Source of the DNA: [Clostridium] aerotolerans DSM 5434
GTDB taxonomy: Bacteria > Bacillota > Clostridia > Lachnospirales > Lachnospiraceae
DNA: 64,000 bases
Assembly: GCF_000687555.1 (NCBI RefSeq)
Contig: NZ_JHWJ01000017.1
Location: 51,961 to 115,960 of the forward strand
Direction of reading: 5' to 3'
Shown: positions 20,347 to 29,086 of the stretch, piece by piece
Position numbering within the stretch: position 1 is the first letter of the stretch
Layout of the letters: each line of letters begins with the position of its first letter
The notes under the pieces: generated by a model
What the model was told of the DNA's origin: nothing
The model's input: the letters and a program-made list of their open reading frames with translations, nothing else
Databases searched by the model: none
Program-made: the position numbers and the translations under genes

Positions 20347-21879
20347 CTAACGGAATTTGAATCGGCCGCCCCGCCGGCCCTTGCGTTTTGAAGTATAGGA
20401 ACTTCTTCTCTGCTCCAGGATACTGTTAAATTCATCGGCTGAGATCCCGGATTCCTTAAGGCGTTTCATACGCTCTTCCTTTCGAAGGAGAGAAAACTCA
20501 TCGTCCTTGCGCCTCTTATAAAGGATAAAAGATATGATGCCTCCCATGAGGGCAATCACCCCAACGCCTCCTAAAATCAGCCATGCAGCAAGAGGAATCT
20601 GGAAGGGCTTTAGAGCTTTTTCCTTGTATTCATCAGAAACGCCTGCACTGGTTTTGCTGGATTCAGAAACGGTAGCAGATTCTGTTTCCTTTTCCTGTTT
20701 TGCCGTTTTTTCAGGAACGGCAGGCTTCGTTTCAGAGGCTTTAAACAGTTCCTTGTTGATCTCTAAAAATGTACTTCCAACCACCCGGTCACTGTAGCGG
20801 TATATGATCTTCGCTATCGCACCTTCTGGATCACCTGCTGAAATGTCATAGCTTAATTCCGGTTTGGCATCGGTGAAGCTGGCTGTCTTTGGAAGAATGA
20901 TACGGCTGCCTGGATCCAGAATGAGGGCCTCCGGCCGTTTCATGGACAATCCGCTGAAGCTTAAGTCGTTTGTGATGGAGCTGTAGGTCTTTTCATAGTC
21001 CGCAGCCTTTAGGGATACGAAATTCTCAAAACCAAAATCCAGCATATTCTTGGTATCAGACCAGTAAACCGGAGTGGAGCCTTTTAAAATGACTGTAATG
21101 AGCTTCATACCGTTTTTTTCTGCGCAGGTAATCAGTGTGTTGCCTGCTAAGGTGGTATAACCTGTTTTTCCGCCTACGATGCCAGGATAATAATAAGGAT
21201 TTGACTTTCTCATCATTCTATGTCCCGGGTAGATGGTAAGCCCCTCCTTGTTGATGGAATTGGGGGGAAGCTTATAATAGGTGGTAGAGTCAATCTCTTC
21301 AAATACCGGATTGTTAAAGGCTGCCCTGGCAATGAGGGCCATATCGTAGGGTGAAGTGTAGTGCTCCGGGTTGTTTAGACCGCTTGGATTGGCAAAATGG
21401 GTATTGGTGCATCCAAGCTCCTTTGCCCTTGCATTCATCATATCTGCAAATGCTTCCGTGCTTCCTGCCACGTGCTCAGCCAGCGCATTGGCAGCTTCAT
21501 TGGCTGACTTTAACAAAAGAGCGTATAGACAATCCTTAACAGACAGCTTGTCCCCTTCGTTGATTCCAGCATTGCTGCTTCCCGATTCTACATTAAAGAC
21601 TGCATTATGGGAAAAGGTGACCATATCGTCCATATTACAGTTTTCGATGACCAAAAGAGCAGTCATGACCTTGGTAATACTGGCCGGGTAATATTGGTTG
21701 TGTATGTTTTGTCCCCAAAGAACGGTCCCGGTGTCTGCGTCCATGAGAATGGCTCCCTGAGCATTTACAGAAACGTTGGACGGCCACTCAGCCGCCGCCA
21801 AAACGGTCCCATGAAACGAGAAGACAAACAGGAGCAGACAGAGGAAACATACGGATAACCTTTTTGTAATTTGAGTCAT
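20347..21879 (-). CDS. D-alanyl-D-alanine carboxypeptidase (DacF/PBP5-like)
   Basis: The protein has 510 residues from the ATG at 21879, giving a clean signal peptide ('MTQITKRLSVCFLCLLLFVFSF', cleaved after VLAAA). The peptidase S11 motifs are SxxK ('PASITKVM'), SxN as SAN ('LLLKSANEAAN') and KTG ('GGKTGYTTLAGNT'). A PBP5-type C-terminal beta domain follows. The C-terminus has a Glu/Thr/Ser-rich linker, one membrane segment ('AWLILGGVGVIALMGGIISFILY') and a strongly basic cytoplasmic tail. The usual amphipathic anchor is thus replaced by a true membrane helix. It trims pentapeptides in peptidoglycan. It lies just upstream of the KdpDE-like pair on the same strand (16-base gap), so co-expression is likely. 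Confidence 0.92.
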   Translation of the reverse strand: MTQITKRLSVCFLCLLLFVFSFHGTVLAAAEWPSNVSVNAQGAILMDADTGTVLWGQNIHNQYYPASITKVMTALLVIENCNMDDMVTFSHNAVFNVESGSSNAGINEGDKLSVKDCLYALLLKSANEAANALAEHVAGSTEAFADMMNARAKELGCTNTHFANPSGLNNPEHYTSPYDMALIARAAFNNPVFEEIDSTTYYKLPPNSINKEGLTIYPGHRMMRKSNPYYYPGIVGGKTGYTTLAGNTLITCAEKNGMKLITVILKGSTPVYWSDTKNMLDFGFENFVSLKAADYEKTYSSITNDLSFSGLSMKRPEALILDPGSRIILPKTASFTDAKPELSYDISAGDPEGAIAKIIYRYSDRVVGSTFLEINKELFKASETKPAVPEKTAKQEKETESATVSESSKTSAGVSDEYKEKALKPFQIPLAAWLILGGVGVIALMGGIISFILYKRRKDDEFSLLRKEERMKRLKESGISADEFNSILEQRRSSYTSKRKGRRGGRFKFR

Positions 21880-21965
21880 ATTGGATAATCTCTCCATTAA
21901 TTCAGATTCAGTGTCAAACAATTCTCCACCATACAGTATAGGTTATTTAAGGTAACAAGTAAAGA

Positions 21966-22661
21966 TTAATCGGCATTTTTCCCGTATTTGTGTATCAAAA
22001 ATAGACAAAATCCGATAACAAAGAGGACAGAAATGAAGAAGATGAAACCAATCAGAAAAACGGTATCGCTGAAAAAGCCTTCCGGAACGATATTAATCAG
22101 CATGTCCGTGGAAGGGTCCAGCATCCACAAATCATTGTGAAAGAACATCTTATGGAACAGGATAAAATACCGGTTAAAGTCCGTAGAGATAATTAAAGCC
22201 GTAGCAGCGGAGCCCAGAAGGAAGAGACCGCTTCCCCAAAGTACGGCCCTTGGAAAGGTGTTTTTAAATTTTGTTTTCAATAGAAATAATAGAATCAGGC
22301 ATAAGGCCATGATCATAATACAGCCTCTGCGCATGGCGATTCCGCCCAGAAAAAGCCCTCTTACATCCTCCATATGAGCAATTTCTCTGGCGTTGAAAAA
22401 CTCCCGCTCCACGCCTCCCATGGTGGTGGGAACGTGAAGGTTGTCCCGTTTTCCCTTTAGATAAGCCATCATCTGGTCCGTCACATCCAAAAGGTCCTCC
22501 ATATTCATAGAAACTGCCTCTGTTACGTTATATTTGGCATATTCCTTTTGAAAATAACCGGGAATCCAGTATACCGCAGCTTCCACTGAGGTAAATAAAA
22601 GAACGATCATGAGGCAGATGGAAAAAATAATTCCAAGTGCATATTGTAGCATCCGATTCAT
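21966..22661 (-). CDS. TIGR01906/DUF1461 family membrane protein
   Basis: The protein has 231 residues with about four membrane helices: one at the N-terminus, two around residues 108-165, and one near 200-222. The family signature is visible: 'FNAREIAHMEDVRGLF' before the second helix and 'FHKMFFHNDLWMLDPSTDMLI' followed by PEGFF before the last. Function of the family is unknown. It ends 87 bases before the carboxypeptidase start on the same strand and follows the TRIC-like gene by 19 bases, so the three may be one operon. Confidence 0.85.
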   Translation of the reverse strand: MNRMLQYALGIIFSICLMIVLLFTSVEAAVYWIPGYFQKEYAKYNVTEAVSMNMEDLLDVTDQMMAYLKGKRDNLHVPTTMGGVEREFFNAREIAHMEDVRGLFLGGIAMRRGCIMIMALCLILLFLLKTKFKNTFPRAVLWGSGLFLLGSAATALIISTDFNRYFILFHKMFFHNDLWMLDPSTDMLINIVPEGFFSDTVFLIGFIFFISVLFVIGFCLFLIHKYGKNAD

Positions 22662-22680
22662 GAGTCTTCTCCTTTCTTAA

Positions 22681-23337
22681 TCATACATTTTTTTTCGTAG
22701 CCGTTGGTAAGTTCCAGCAGTACTTTGTGGCAAGCAGGCGGATTAATATGACGGTACAGGCCCCACAAAGCATGGCTGCATTGCCATTCATGTGACCAAG
22801 AAGTACCGCATAAAGTATGGCTCCTGCAATGGAAGCACTGGCGTAGATGTGCTTTCTAAGGACATAAGGAGTCTGGCCTGCCATGATATCCCTTAAAATA
22901 CCGCCTCCCACTCCTGTAATCACCCCTAAAAAGATGATGAGAAAATGGTATTCCCCATAGCCGGAAAGGATGGCAGTGTCAATCCCTACCACAGTAAAGG
23001 CGCCCAGTCCCACCGCATCAAAGATATTCATGACCTTTTCATAATTCTCAATGGAATGCCCGTCCAGAATCCTTTGATTGAGCCTCACAATAATAAATAG
23101 AATCATTACCGTAAAAAAGGCAAGTAATACATAAATAGGGTCCTTAAATAGGGCAGGAGGTACATTTCCAATGATGATATCCCGTAACATACCGCCGCCT
23201 ACGGCAGTTGTGACTCCCAATACAATGACGCCTAATAAGTCCAGCTGCTTCTTGATAGCAACCATGGCACCAGAAGAAGCAAAGGCAATGGTGCCCACCG
23301 CTTCCACAAAGAAAAATAAGGAAAGTTCTACTTTCAT
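22681..23337 (-). CDS. UPF0126/TRIC-type membrane channel protein
   Basis: The protein has 218 residues. The ATG at 23337 has GGAGGT four bases upstream; the frame to 23418 lacks support. It has seven predicted membrane segments arranged as an internal repeat. Each half carries the glycine signature: 'TAVGGGMLRDIIIGNVPP' in the first and 'TGVGGGILRDIMAGQTP' in the second. This matches the YicG/UPF0126 family, related to trimeric intracellular cation channels. Substrate is uncertain (cations, possibly small amino acids). Confidence 0.88.
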   Translation of the reverse strand: MKVELSLFFFVEAVGTIAFASSGAMVAIKKQLDLLGVIVLGVTTAVGGGMLRDIIIGNVPPALFKDPIYVLLAFFTVMILFIIVRLNQRILDGHSIENYEKVMNIFDAVGLGAFTVVGIDTAILSGYGEYHFLIIFLGVITGVGGGILRDIMAGQTPYVLRKHIYASASIAGAILYAVLLGHMNGNAAMLCGACTVILIRLLATKYCWNLPTATKKNV

Positions 23338-23454
23338 GAATACCTCCGAATTGCTTCCATTATAGAAATTAAGGAAAGTATATGATTTTGAGGGATGTTT
23401 GTCAATATGCCCGTTCATGAAAAAGATACCTTTGCAACGGCTTTTATTCCGTGC

Positions 23455-23514
23455 TTGACATTTTAATCGATAAGAAATAAAATAGTTAGAAGTGAAACAA
23501 TTAGAAATCTAACT
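23455..23514 (+). promoter_or_regulatory. marR promoter with overlapping operator
   Basis: TTGACA (23455-23460), a 17-base spacer and TAAAAT (23478-23483). Directly downstream is an inverted repeat, AGTTAGA (23484-23490) and TCTAACT (23508-23514), with an embedded palindrome TTAGAAATCTAA (23501-23512). Its position over the transcription start fits MarR autorepression. Confidence 0.75.
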
Positions 23515-23534
23515 ATAAAAATGGAGGTGATCAT

Positions 23535-23954
23535 ATGGCTGCATTTCATTATCTGCTGATGGCAGGTCATTCCATATATCAGAAAAAGCTGATGGATGCT
23601 CTAAAGGATACAGAATTAACCCCAGGGCAGCCGAAGGTCTTAGACTTCTTAAAGGATTGCGATGGTTCAACCCAAAAGGAGATTGCGGCTGCCTGTTATC
23701 TGGAAGCAGCAACTGTGACAAGTGTTTTAAATGGTATGGAGACCAAGGGCCTTATTATAAGAAAGCGGCTCAATGGCAACCGCCGTTCCTTTCATGTATT
23801 TATGACGGAAAAGGGCCGTGTGCTGCAAAAGCAGGTGGAAGAAATCTTCCTTAGAATAGAGGAAGAGACCTTTAAAGAGCTTTCCGAAGAGAAGAGAAAG
23901 GAATTCCTTCAGATTTTTTCACAGATTCATGACAACTTGATGACAACACGATGA
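23535..23954 (+). CDS. MarR-family transcriptional regulator
   Basis: The protein has 139 residues, the usual MarR length. The winged helix runs from 'LTPGQPKVLDFLKDCDGSTQKEIAAACYLEAATVTSVLNGMETKGLIIRKR' into the wing ('LNGNRRSFHVFMTEKG'), flanked by dimerisation helices. GGAGG precedes the ATG. It is followed 20 bases later by a DUF554 membrane gene, which is its likely regulatory target. The promoter carries a matching inverted repeat. The inducer is unknown. Confidence 0.9.
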   Translation: MAAFHYLLMAGHSIYQKKLMDALKDTELTPGQPKVLDFLKDCDGSTQKEIAAACYLEAATVTSVLNGMETKGLIIRKRLNGNRRSFHVFMTEKGRVLQKQVEEIFLRIEEETFKELSEEKRKEFLQIFSQIHDNLMTTR

Positions 23955-23974
23955 TTGATTAAGGAGATAAGAAT

Positions 23975-24655
23975 ATGCCGCAAGGAGTAATTATTAACTG
24001 TATGACTGTATTTATAGGAGGGATACTGGGGGCGTTTTTAAAAAGCCATTTCCCAAAGAAGCTTTCAGAAGCTCTTCCTAATATTTTTGGCCTTTCGGCC
24101 ATTTCCATGGGGGTATATTTGATTATCAGACTGCAAAGTCTTGCCGCAGTAGTTCTGGCAATCATCGTAGGAACCGTTCTGGGCGAGCTGCTTGGACTGG
24201 AAGAAAATCTGCTTGCCGGCTTAAAAAAGCTGGAGGGAAAGCTTCCAATGGATATGAGCGAGGAGCAGATGGAGATCATAATCAGTCTTATTATTTTGTT
24301 TTGCTTTAGCGGCACTGGGATTTTCGGGACAATGAATTATGCCATGACCGGAGATCAGTCCATACTGTATGCCAAGTCTGTGATGGACTTTTTTACAGCC
24401 ATTATTTTTGGCACCACAGCCGGTTTTTTAGTTGGATTTATTGCCATTCCCCAATTTGCAATAGGAATGCTATTGTTTTTCGGGGCCACCTATATTCTGC
24501 CTTTTACCAGCGACCTTATGATATCTAATTTTAAGGCATGCGGAGGCATTATTACCCTGGCGGTAGGGCTTAAAATTTCAAATATCAAAAAGACCAGAGT
24601 ATTAAATATATTACCAGCTCTTATCCTGGTATTTCCCTTTTCCCTGCTTTTATAG
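23975..24655 (+). CDS. DUF554 family membrane protein
   Basis: The protein has 226 residues with six to seven membrane segments. The N-terminal pattern 'GVIINCMTVFIGGILGAFLK' and the central 'VGTVLGELLGLEENL' are typical of DUF554 (E. coli YqgA-like). A cytoplasmic amphipathic stretch lies near residues 85-100. The family may be transport-related, but no function is established. The AAGGAGATA ribosome site and a 20-base gap place it in one operon with the MarR gene. Confidence 0.85.
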   Translation: MPQGVIINCMTVFIGGILGAFLKSHFPKKLSEALPNIFGLSAISMGVYLIIRLQSLAAVVLAIIVGTVLGELLGLEENLLAGLKKLEGKLPMDMSEEQMEIIISLIILFCFSGTGIFGTMNYAMTGDQSILYAKSVMDFFTAIIFGTTAGFLVGFIAIPQFAIGMLLFFGATYILPFTSDLMISNFKACGGIITLAVGLKISNIKKTRVLNILPALILVFPFSLLL

Positions 24656-24674
24656 CTTTAGAAGGAAATGAAGA

Positions 24675-24730
24675 ATAAAAAGCCAGAGACCCGGCTGCCT
24701 GTAAGGCAATCGTGTCACTGGCTTTTATTT
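24675..24730. terminator. Bidirectional terminator
   Basis: AATAAAAAGCCAG pairs with CTGGCTTTTATTT, with A and T runs on opposite sides. It serves the DUF554 gene (plus) and the cation ATPase gene (minus). Confidence 0.75.
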
Positions 24731-27380
24731 ATCTGCGTCTTATAAGCAGTTTTACCAATTCCGATATGATAATAACGCTGAAGCTAAGACCAAATATCTT
24801 CAGCCACATGATGATTCCAAGGGGCACAGTTCCGAAAAATGCGCCTGCAAACTGTATGATCAGTATCTGTAAAAGGAAGGTGATGGAGATGACTAAAAGC
24901 ATAATCCGGTTCTTTAATAAGTGTTTAAAGATACTGGTAGCATGAAGCTCTCTGCAGTTGAATGCATTGAATAACTGGAACAATGCAAACAGGGTAAAGA
25001 GAACGGTGGTCATTTCCTGATCCGTAGCGCCTAAGAAGTTGAACATATATTGACATAAGAAAATAACTGAGATATAAAGCCCTGTAAGTCCGATTCTTAA
25101 GAACATGGTCTTTGATATAATGTTGTCGCTTCTTCCTGTGGGCGGACGGTTCATAAGATCATCATAAATCGGTTCAAGACCGAGGGTAAGGGCTGGGGGT
25201 CCGTCCATAATGATGTTGATCCATAACAGCTGAAGGGCTGTAAATGGCGCCTTGAATCCTAAGATGATGGAGGTAAATACCACAATAACGGAAGAGACAT
25301 TTACCGTAAGCTGAAACTGAATGAAACGCTTAAAGTTCTCATAAATACCGCGTCCCCAGGCAATGGCCTTTACGATGGTCGAGAAGGAGTCATCAAGAAG
25401 AACAATATCACTGGCTTCTTTGGATACCTCGGTTCCGGAAATACCCATGGCGATTCCTACGTCCGCGTTTTTAAGGGCTGGGGCATCGTTAATTCCATCC
25501 CCGGTAACGGCTACTACATTGTTCTGGGACTTTAACAGCTTTACCACACGCATCTTGGTGGAAGGTGTACTTCTTGCAATGACACTGATCTTAGGAAGCA
25601 TTTGAAGGAGCTCATCATCGTTCATATCTGCAATCTCGCTAGCCTCCACTGCAAGGCGTCCATTATCAAGAATATGAAGCTCATTAGCAATGGCTGTTGC
25701 GGTTATGATATTGTCTCCTGTGAGGATCTTTAAATCAACGCCAGCCATGCGGCAATGCTTGACGGCATCGTAAACATCAGCGCGGAGAGGATCGGAGATG
25801 GCAACAAATCCGTCAAAGACCATGTCCTTTTCCATGGCGTTGTGATGGAGCTCATCTTCATAATCCTTCATTTCCATCAGCTCTTTATGTGCAAAGGCAA
25901 TGACCCGCATCGCCCTTTCCTGGGCTTTTACAATGTAAGCTTCAATCTCAGAACGCTTGTCATCGGAAAGCGAGCACATGGAAAATACGCATTCCGGGCT
26001 GCCCTTTACGTAGGAGATGATTTTTCCGTCTACCTTACTGATGGTGGTCATATGCTTAAGCTCAGAGGAAAATGGGAAGGCATGAAGGACGTCATGATCG
26101 GAGCGTTCTTCTTTATAAGATTTTCCACTTATTTTGCATGCCTTAGAATTCTGGTAAAAGCTTAACATGGCGCATTCCGTAGGATTTCCAATAAAGGAAC
26201 TGTCAGGGGAAATATCTGCAGTGGTATTCAGGCAGATATTGTGTACCAGCCAGTCAGAATGAAGCTCCCCGGTCTTTTCTTTCCATTCTCCGTCATAAAA
26301 AGCGGAAACAGTCATCTTGTTCTCTGTCAGTGTTCCGGTCTTGTCGGAGCAGATGACATTGATACAGCCTACGGTTTCAGATGCAATCATCTTTTTAACC
26401 AGGGCATTTTGCTTTGAAAGCTTAATGATATTAATGGATAAGGATACCGCCACAATGGTGGGAAGTCCTTCTGGTACAGCGGCTACAATCAGTACAATGC
26501 TGGTAACAAAGGCATCGAGGACTGCCTCAAGAGTAAGACCGCCGGAGAGGGAAAAGGATATAAGCTCGGATACAAATACAATGGCAGCAGCAATGATACC
26601 AAGTATGGTAATGGTCTTTCCCAGTCTTGCAAGCTTTTCCTGAAGAGGTGTGCTGGCACGCTCTACACTCGTCAGTTCCCTTGCTATGTTTCCAAATTCT
26701 GTGTGGTCTCCAACGGCTGTGACCACCATTTTTCCGTATCCACTGGTAATATAATTGCCGGAATAAACCATATTGGCCCGCTCTGCAAGGGGTGTTTTTT
26801 CGTCCGGTATCAGCAGCAGCGCGTCTTTTTTCGCTGGCACGCTTTCTCCAGTCAGTGCAGATTCATCGGATGCCAGTCCGGAGCTTTGAAGAAGTCTTCC
26901 GTCAGCCGGAACACGGTCGCCGGTGGCTATAAGGACAATATCTCCCACAACGATGTCTTTTTGGCTGAGCAGCACTGTGTTTCCGTCTCTGATGACCTTA
27001 ATCATGGTGTCATCACTGATTTTTGATAAAGCTTCAAAGGCTTTGGCACTTTTGCCTTCCATAATGACCGTAATCAATACGGAAAGGAAGATGGCGGCAA
27101 AAATTCCCAGACACTCTAAAAAGTCTGCCTCAGAGCCGGTAGTGGCTCGTATGATGTTTACAATAAGGGCAATGACACCAGCCATAATGAGCATTAAAAT
27201 CATTGGCTCGCTGGCGGCTTCTGCAATTCGCTTTAACAAAGATTCAGGCTTTTCCTTTGTCAGCGTATTGCTTCCGTATCGTTCCCTCTGGGCGTCCACC
27301 TGTCCGGTGCTTAGACCGACTGACCCGTCGGTGTTTAATCGCTCCAGTAAATCACGCGTGTTCTCCTGAAATTCTTTCAA
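24729..27380 (-). CDS. P2A-type cation-transporting ATPase, likely Mn2+/Ca2+ exporter
   Basis: The protein has 883 residues. Domains in order: N-terminal cation-ATPase domain (1-70), TM1-2, actuator with 'DESALTGES' (about 172-180), TM3-4 with the ion-binding PEGLPT (about 303-308), the phosphorylated Asp in 'CSDKTGT' (about residue 346), the nucleotide domain, the hinge 'TGDGINDAPALKNADVG' and six C-terminal helices including 'WINIIMDGPPALTLG'. This is the P2A group of bacterial calcium pumps. The start is TTG at 27380 with GGAGAG upstream. The 5' leader holds a yybP-ykoY-type Mn2+ riboswitch, so Mn2+ export is the favoured physiological role. That is inference from regulation, as for Lactococcus YoaB. 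Confidence 0.92.
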   Translation of the reverse strand: MKEFQENTRDLLERLNTDGSVGLSTGQVDAQRERYGSNTLTKEKPESLLKRIAEAASEPMILMLIMAGVIALIVNIIRATTGSEADFLECLGIFAAIFLSVLITVIMEGKSAKAFEALSKISDDTMIKVIRDGNTVLLSQKDIVVGDIVLIATGDRVPADGRLLQSSGLASDESALTGESVPAKKDALLLIPDEKTPLAERANMVYSGNYITSGYGKMVVTAVGDHTEFGNIARELTSVERASTPLQEKLARLGKTITILGIIAAAIVFVSELISFSLSGGLTLEAVLDAFVTSIVLIVAAVPEGLPTIVAVSLSINIIKLSKQNALVKKMIASETVGCINVICSDKTGTLTENKMTVSAFYDGEWKEKTGELHSDWLVHNICLNTTADISPDSSFIGNPTECAMLSFYQNSKACKISGKSYKEERSDHDVLHAFPFSSELKHMTTISKVDGKIISYVKGSPECVFSMCSLSDDKRSEIEAYIVKAQERAMRVIAFAHKELMEMKDYEDELHHNAMEKDMVFDGFVAISDPLRADVYDAVKHCRMAGVDLKILTGDNIITATAIANELHILDNGRLAVEASEIADMNDDELLQMLPKISVIARSTPSTKMRVVKLLKSQNNVVAVTGDGINDAPALKNADVGIAMGISGTEVSKEASDIVLLDDSFSTIVKAIAWGRGIYENFKRFIQFQLTVNVSSVIVVFTSIILGFKAPFTALQLLWINIIMDGPPALTLGLEPIYDDLMNRPPTGRSDNIISKTMFLRIGLTGLYISVIFLCQYMFNFLGATDQEMTTVLFTLFALFQLFNAFNCRELHATSIFKHLLKNRIMLLVISITFLLQILIIQFAGAFFGTVPLGIIMWLKIFGLSFSVIIISELVKLLIRRR

Positions 27381-27414
27381 TGCAGTTCTCTCCTTAATTT
27401 GTTTATATATAACA

Positions 27415-27446
27415 AAAACTCATGCATAGACCAGCTATGCATGAGT
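27415..27446 (-). terminator. Leader terminator 2 (gene-proximal)
   Basis: A perfect 12-bp stem, 27418-27429 with 27435-27446, is followed on the minus strand by TTTTTG. It lies 38 bases before the ATPase start and after terminator 1. Confidence 0.85.
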
Positions 27447-27447
27447 C

Positions 27448-27489
27448 AAAAAAAATAGACCATGTATAGCCCGGTGCTATACATGAGTC
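27448..27489 (-). terminator. Leader terminator 1 (riboswitch-proximal)
   Basis: CATGTATAGC (27461-27470) pairs with GCTATACATG (27476-27485), followed on the minus strand by a run of eight T. Its stem closely resembles that of terminator 2, so the two may have arisen by duplication. Confidence 0.85.
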
Positions 27490-27497
27490 TCGTTTAT

Positions 27498-27590
27498 TAA
27501 GACAAGCCAGACCGTAAAACGGTCAGTATGTTGACTTGGCACGCAGATAAACTGCGCAAACTACTCCCTCAAGTGTTTTCTCATCATACC
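27498..27590 (-). promoter_or_regulatory. yybP-ykoY family Mn2+ riboswitch
   Basis: Read on the minus strand, the leader contains GAGGGAGTAG (27561-27570), a hairpin GCGCAG-TTTAT-CTGCGT, the second loop element GTCAACATACTG and a hairpin GACCG/CGGTC. GGGAGTAG and GTCAACATAC are the two conserved loops of the yybP-ykoY element, which senses Mn2+ by loop docking. It is followed by two terminators and a cation ATPase gene, so Mn2+ would prevent termination and turn the pump on. The match is from memory of the motif. Exact ends are approximate. Confidence 0.8.
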
Positions 27591-27712
27591 ATAAACGGAT
27601 AATTTTTGTCAACAGTTAAGAGACAGGTTCCTTTTATTCTTTTCTTTGCTTCTATTTTATGTTAGATTATAGGAAATAATAAAATACACCGTACAGCTAA
27701 AAGGAGGCAAAT

Positions 27713-28360
27713 ATGAATGTAGATACTATGAAGGATAATCCAGTTAATCCTGAAATAGAAGCGGCTATGAAATCTCTTAAAAAACATCGTATGGGCGCAT
27801 ACTTTGCAGCTGACAAAGAAGAGCTGTTCACGCTTTTAAATACGTTTATTCCCGATCATACCACAGTAGGCTGCGGAGATTCTGTTACCTTAGAAGAACT
27901 TGGGGTATTTGATGAGCTTAGAAAACGGGATCTTGTATTCCTAGATAAATATGAGCCATCACTGACAAAAGAAAAAAAGCGGGAACTATATCGAAAAAAT
28001 TTCTTGGCTGATACGTTTATAACCGGAACCAATGCAGTTACCATGGATGGAAAGCTGTTTAATATAGACGGCAACGGCAGCCGCGTGGCACCCATGCTTT
28101 ATGGACCGGATCAGGTCCTTGTGGTGGTGGGCACCAATAAGCTTGTAAAGGACACGGAGGAAGCCATTAAGCGAACCAGACAGATTGCAGCCACATTAGA
28201 TGCCAAACGGCTGAATAAGGGAACCCCATGTACCGTCTTGGACCGCTGCATTGATTGCAGTCATAAAAACAGGATATGCAATGATTTTGTTTTGATCGCG
28301 GGACAGTTCACAGAGGAGAGAATCAAGGTCATCTTTGTGGAAGGGGAGTATGGATATTAG
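27713..28360 (+). CDS. LUD-domain protein (LutC/YkgG-like, DUF162)
   Basis: The protein has 215 residues. The LUD fold is indicated by 'TVGCGDSVTLEELGVFDEL', 'TGTNAVTMDGKLFNIDGNGSR' and 'VLVVVGTNKLVKDTEEAI'. A Cys cluster near the C-terminus ('RCIDCSHKNRICND') is typical of stand-alone Clostridial versions. LutC-type proteins belong to lactate-oxidation complexes, but lutA and lutB are not nearby, so the role of this lone copy is open. AAAAGGAGG precedes the ATG. Confidence 0.87.
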   Translation: MNVDTMKDNPVNPEIEAAMKSLKKHRMGAYFAADKEELFTLLNTFIPDHTTVGCGDSVTLEELGVFDELRKRDLVFLDKYEPSLTKEKKRELYRKNFLADTFITGTNAVTMDGKLFNIDGNGSRVAPMLYGPDQVLVVVGTNKLVKDTEEAIKRTRQIAATLDAKRLNKGTPCTVLDRCIDCSHKNRICNDFVLIAGQFTEERIKVIFVEGEYGY

Positions 28361-28408
28361 GAAAAGAGAGTTAGAACGCGGAAGGAAGATATAGATAGAA
28401 GGATAAAA

Positions 28409-28453
28409 ATGCGTCTTGAAACGGCTTTATGCCGTATCAAGACGCATTCTTTT
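28409..28453. terminator. Strong bidirectional terminator
   Basis: ATGCGTCTTGA pairs with TCAAGACGCAT, with an inner ACGGC/GCCGT stem. A runs on the left and T runs on the right let it end the LUD gene on plus and the V-ATPase operon on minus. Confidence 0.85.
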
Positions 28454-29075
28454 AATTCCCGCTTTTTTTCGTTCGTTTAATCACCTTAAGCCTTGTAAAT
28501 TCCTCCCTGTCTTTTTCCTCCAGGGAGTTTGATATGCTTTTTGTCAGTGATTCATAGCGGGGAATGGTAATATTTTTCAGTGCATTTGCCCGTTTCTGGG
28601 TTCGCTTGATGCTGTTTGCCAGACGGTAAGCGGAGTTTTCCACGGAAGAGAGCTTTAGGGTCAGCTCCTTCACCTTTTCAAACTTAGAGCGGGCCTCATC
28701 AAGGGATTCCCTGGTGCTGTAGTACGCATAGGTCAGATTTAAGGGTCTGCCCTCATGCTCTACTAGAGGGATTTCTGTTCCCATAATGCTTCTGGTCTTA
28801 ATGCGAACGGTGTCATCAATGGGAACAGCCATGGCAATGTCCTTTACATAGTCAATTCCCAGCTCGATGTTTGCCTTTTGCAGCGCTTTATAGGCGGAGG
28901 TAAAGGTCACATCGATTTCAGACTGGATTCCCCTTGCCTCGTCGATCAGCTCCATCAGCTCTTTGATCAGGATATTCCGCTTTTTATCCATCAACTCATA
29001 GCCCTGTCTGGCCAGAGCGAGAGAGTTTTTAGCTAGAATTAAATTTCCCTTGGTGGGAAATGTATTGGGATTCAT
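28452..29075 (-). CDS. ntpD: V-type ATP synthase subunit D
   Basis: The protein has 207 residues, the usual size for the central-shaft subunit D. It is largely two long coiled-coil helices; the N-terminal helix 'FPTKGNLILAKNSLALARQGYELMDKKRNIL' is characteristic. D and F form the rotor shaft that turns inside A3B3. This is the last gene of the operon, 11 bases after subunit B and directly before the terminator. GGAGGGAAA precedes the ATG. Confidence 0.94.
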   Translation of the reverse strand: MNPNTFPTKGNLILAKNSLALARQGYELMDKKRNILIKELMELIDEARGIQSEIDVTFTSAYKALQKANIELGIDYVKDIAMAVPIDDTVRIKTRSIMGTEIPLVEHEGRPLNLTYAYYSTRESLDEARSKFEKVKELTLKLSSVENSAYRLANSIKRTQKRANALKNITIPRYESLTKSISNSLEEKDREEFTRLKVIKRTKKSGN

Positions 29076-29086
29076 GGATTTCCCTC

